Below are positions 30,699 through 30,734 of a DNA stretch of 30,734 nucleotides, piece after piece. The DNA comes from Hypsibius dujardini. Taxonomy: Eukaryota > Tardigrada > Eutardigrada > Parachela > Hypsibiidae. The notes below the pieces were generated by a model. That model did not search any database. It saw nothing but the letters and a program-made list of their open reading frames with translations, and was not told the DNA's origin. A program made the translations under genes and the position numbers. Every line of letters starts with the position of its first letter. Position 1 is the stretch's first letter. The stretch covers positions 1 to 30,734 of the forward strand of contig LRSR01000686.1 in NCBI GenBank assembly GCA_001579985.1, given 5' to 3'.

Positions 30699-30734
30699 GA
30701 TTCAGAGCAGCTGGTACCAGCACCCCGGAGAGGT

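Overview
The window is invertebrate animal nuclear DNA. It carries short-intron, spliced protein genes of metazoan families: a Kazal-type inhibitor, an angiotensin-converting enzyme, an LDL-receptor class A plus leucine-rich-repeat protein, and class A GPCRs. The intergenic DNA is AT-rich and full of small mobile elements. A small-genome ecdysozoan such as a tardigrade is my best guess, but the phylum is inferred and not shown by any single signal.

Layout. Positions 1-164 are the 3' end of a plus-strand gene with an Asp-rich tail. Around 427-885 there is a minus-strand ORF faintly like a transposase zinc finger. A small secreted Kazal inhibitor lies at 2502-3207 (+) behind a TATA box. At 4310-4660 there is a degenerate tandem repeat. 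An unrecognised plus-strand gene follows at 4662-6470, built from four phase-consistent exons with a 405-bp mobile element in its last intron. Positions 6590-6982 (+) and 7209-7613 (-) are two convergent unrecognised ORFs, each with AATAAA. The ACE gene occupies 11331-7997 (-) in 12 exons that join to a 654-residue single-domain secreted peptidase with HEMGH intact. The LDLa-LRR gene occupies 20262-13159 (-) in 6 exons, 695 residues. Positions 22501-21905 (-) hold a GPCR fragment covering TM5-TM7, with an in-frame stop before TM7. A four-exon, 402-residue GPCR occupies 30698-27152 (-).

Between the two receptors lies the most informative structure. ACE exons 6-10 were copied there in inverted orientation (24688-26285) and are now a pseudogene with a frameshift, a stop, a lost splice donor and lost zinc-site residues. 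The copy abuts an 820-bp element with long terminal inverted repeats. It has itself been split by a 395-bp element, whose empty target site is still present in the intact ACE gene. Two related foldback elements sit in introns of the LDLa-LRR gene and of the GPCR gene.

The genes do not form an operon or an obvious pathway. Most encode secreted or cell-surface proteins (protease inhibitor, peptidyl dipeptidase, LDLa-LRR protein, receptors). Splice sites were assigned by eye from consensus, reading phase and family alignment; nothing was computed or searched.
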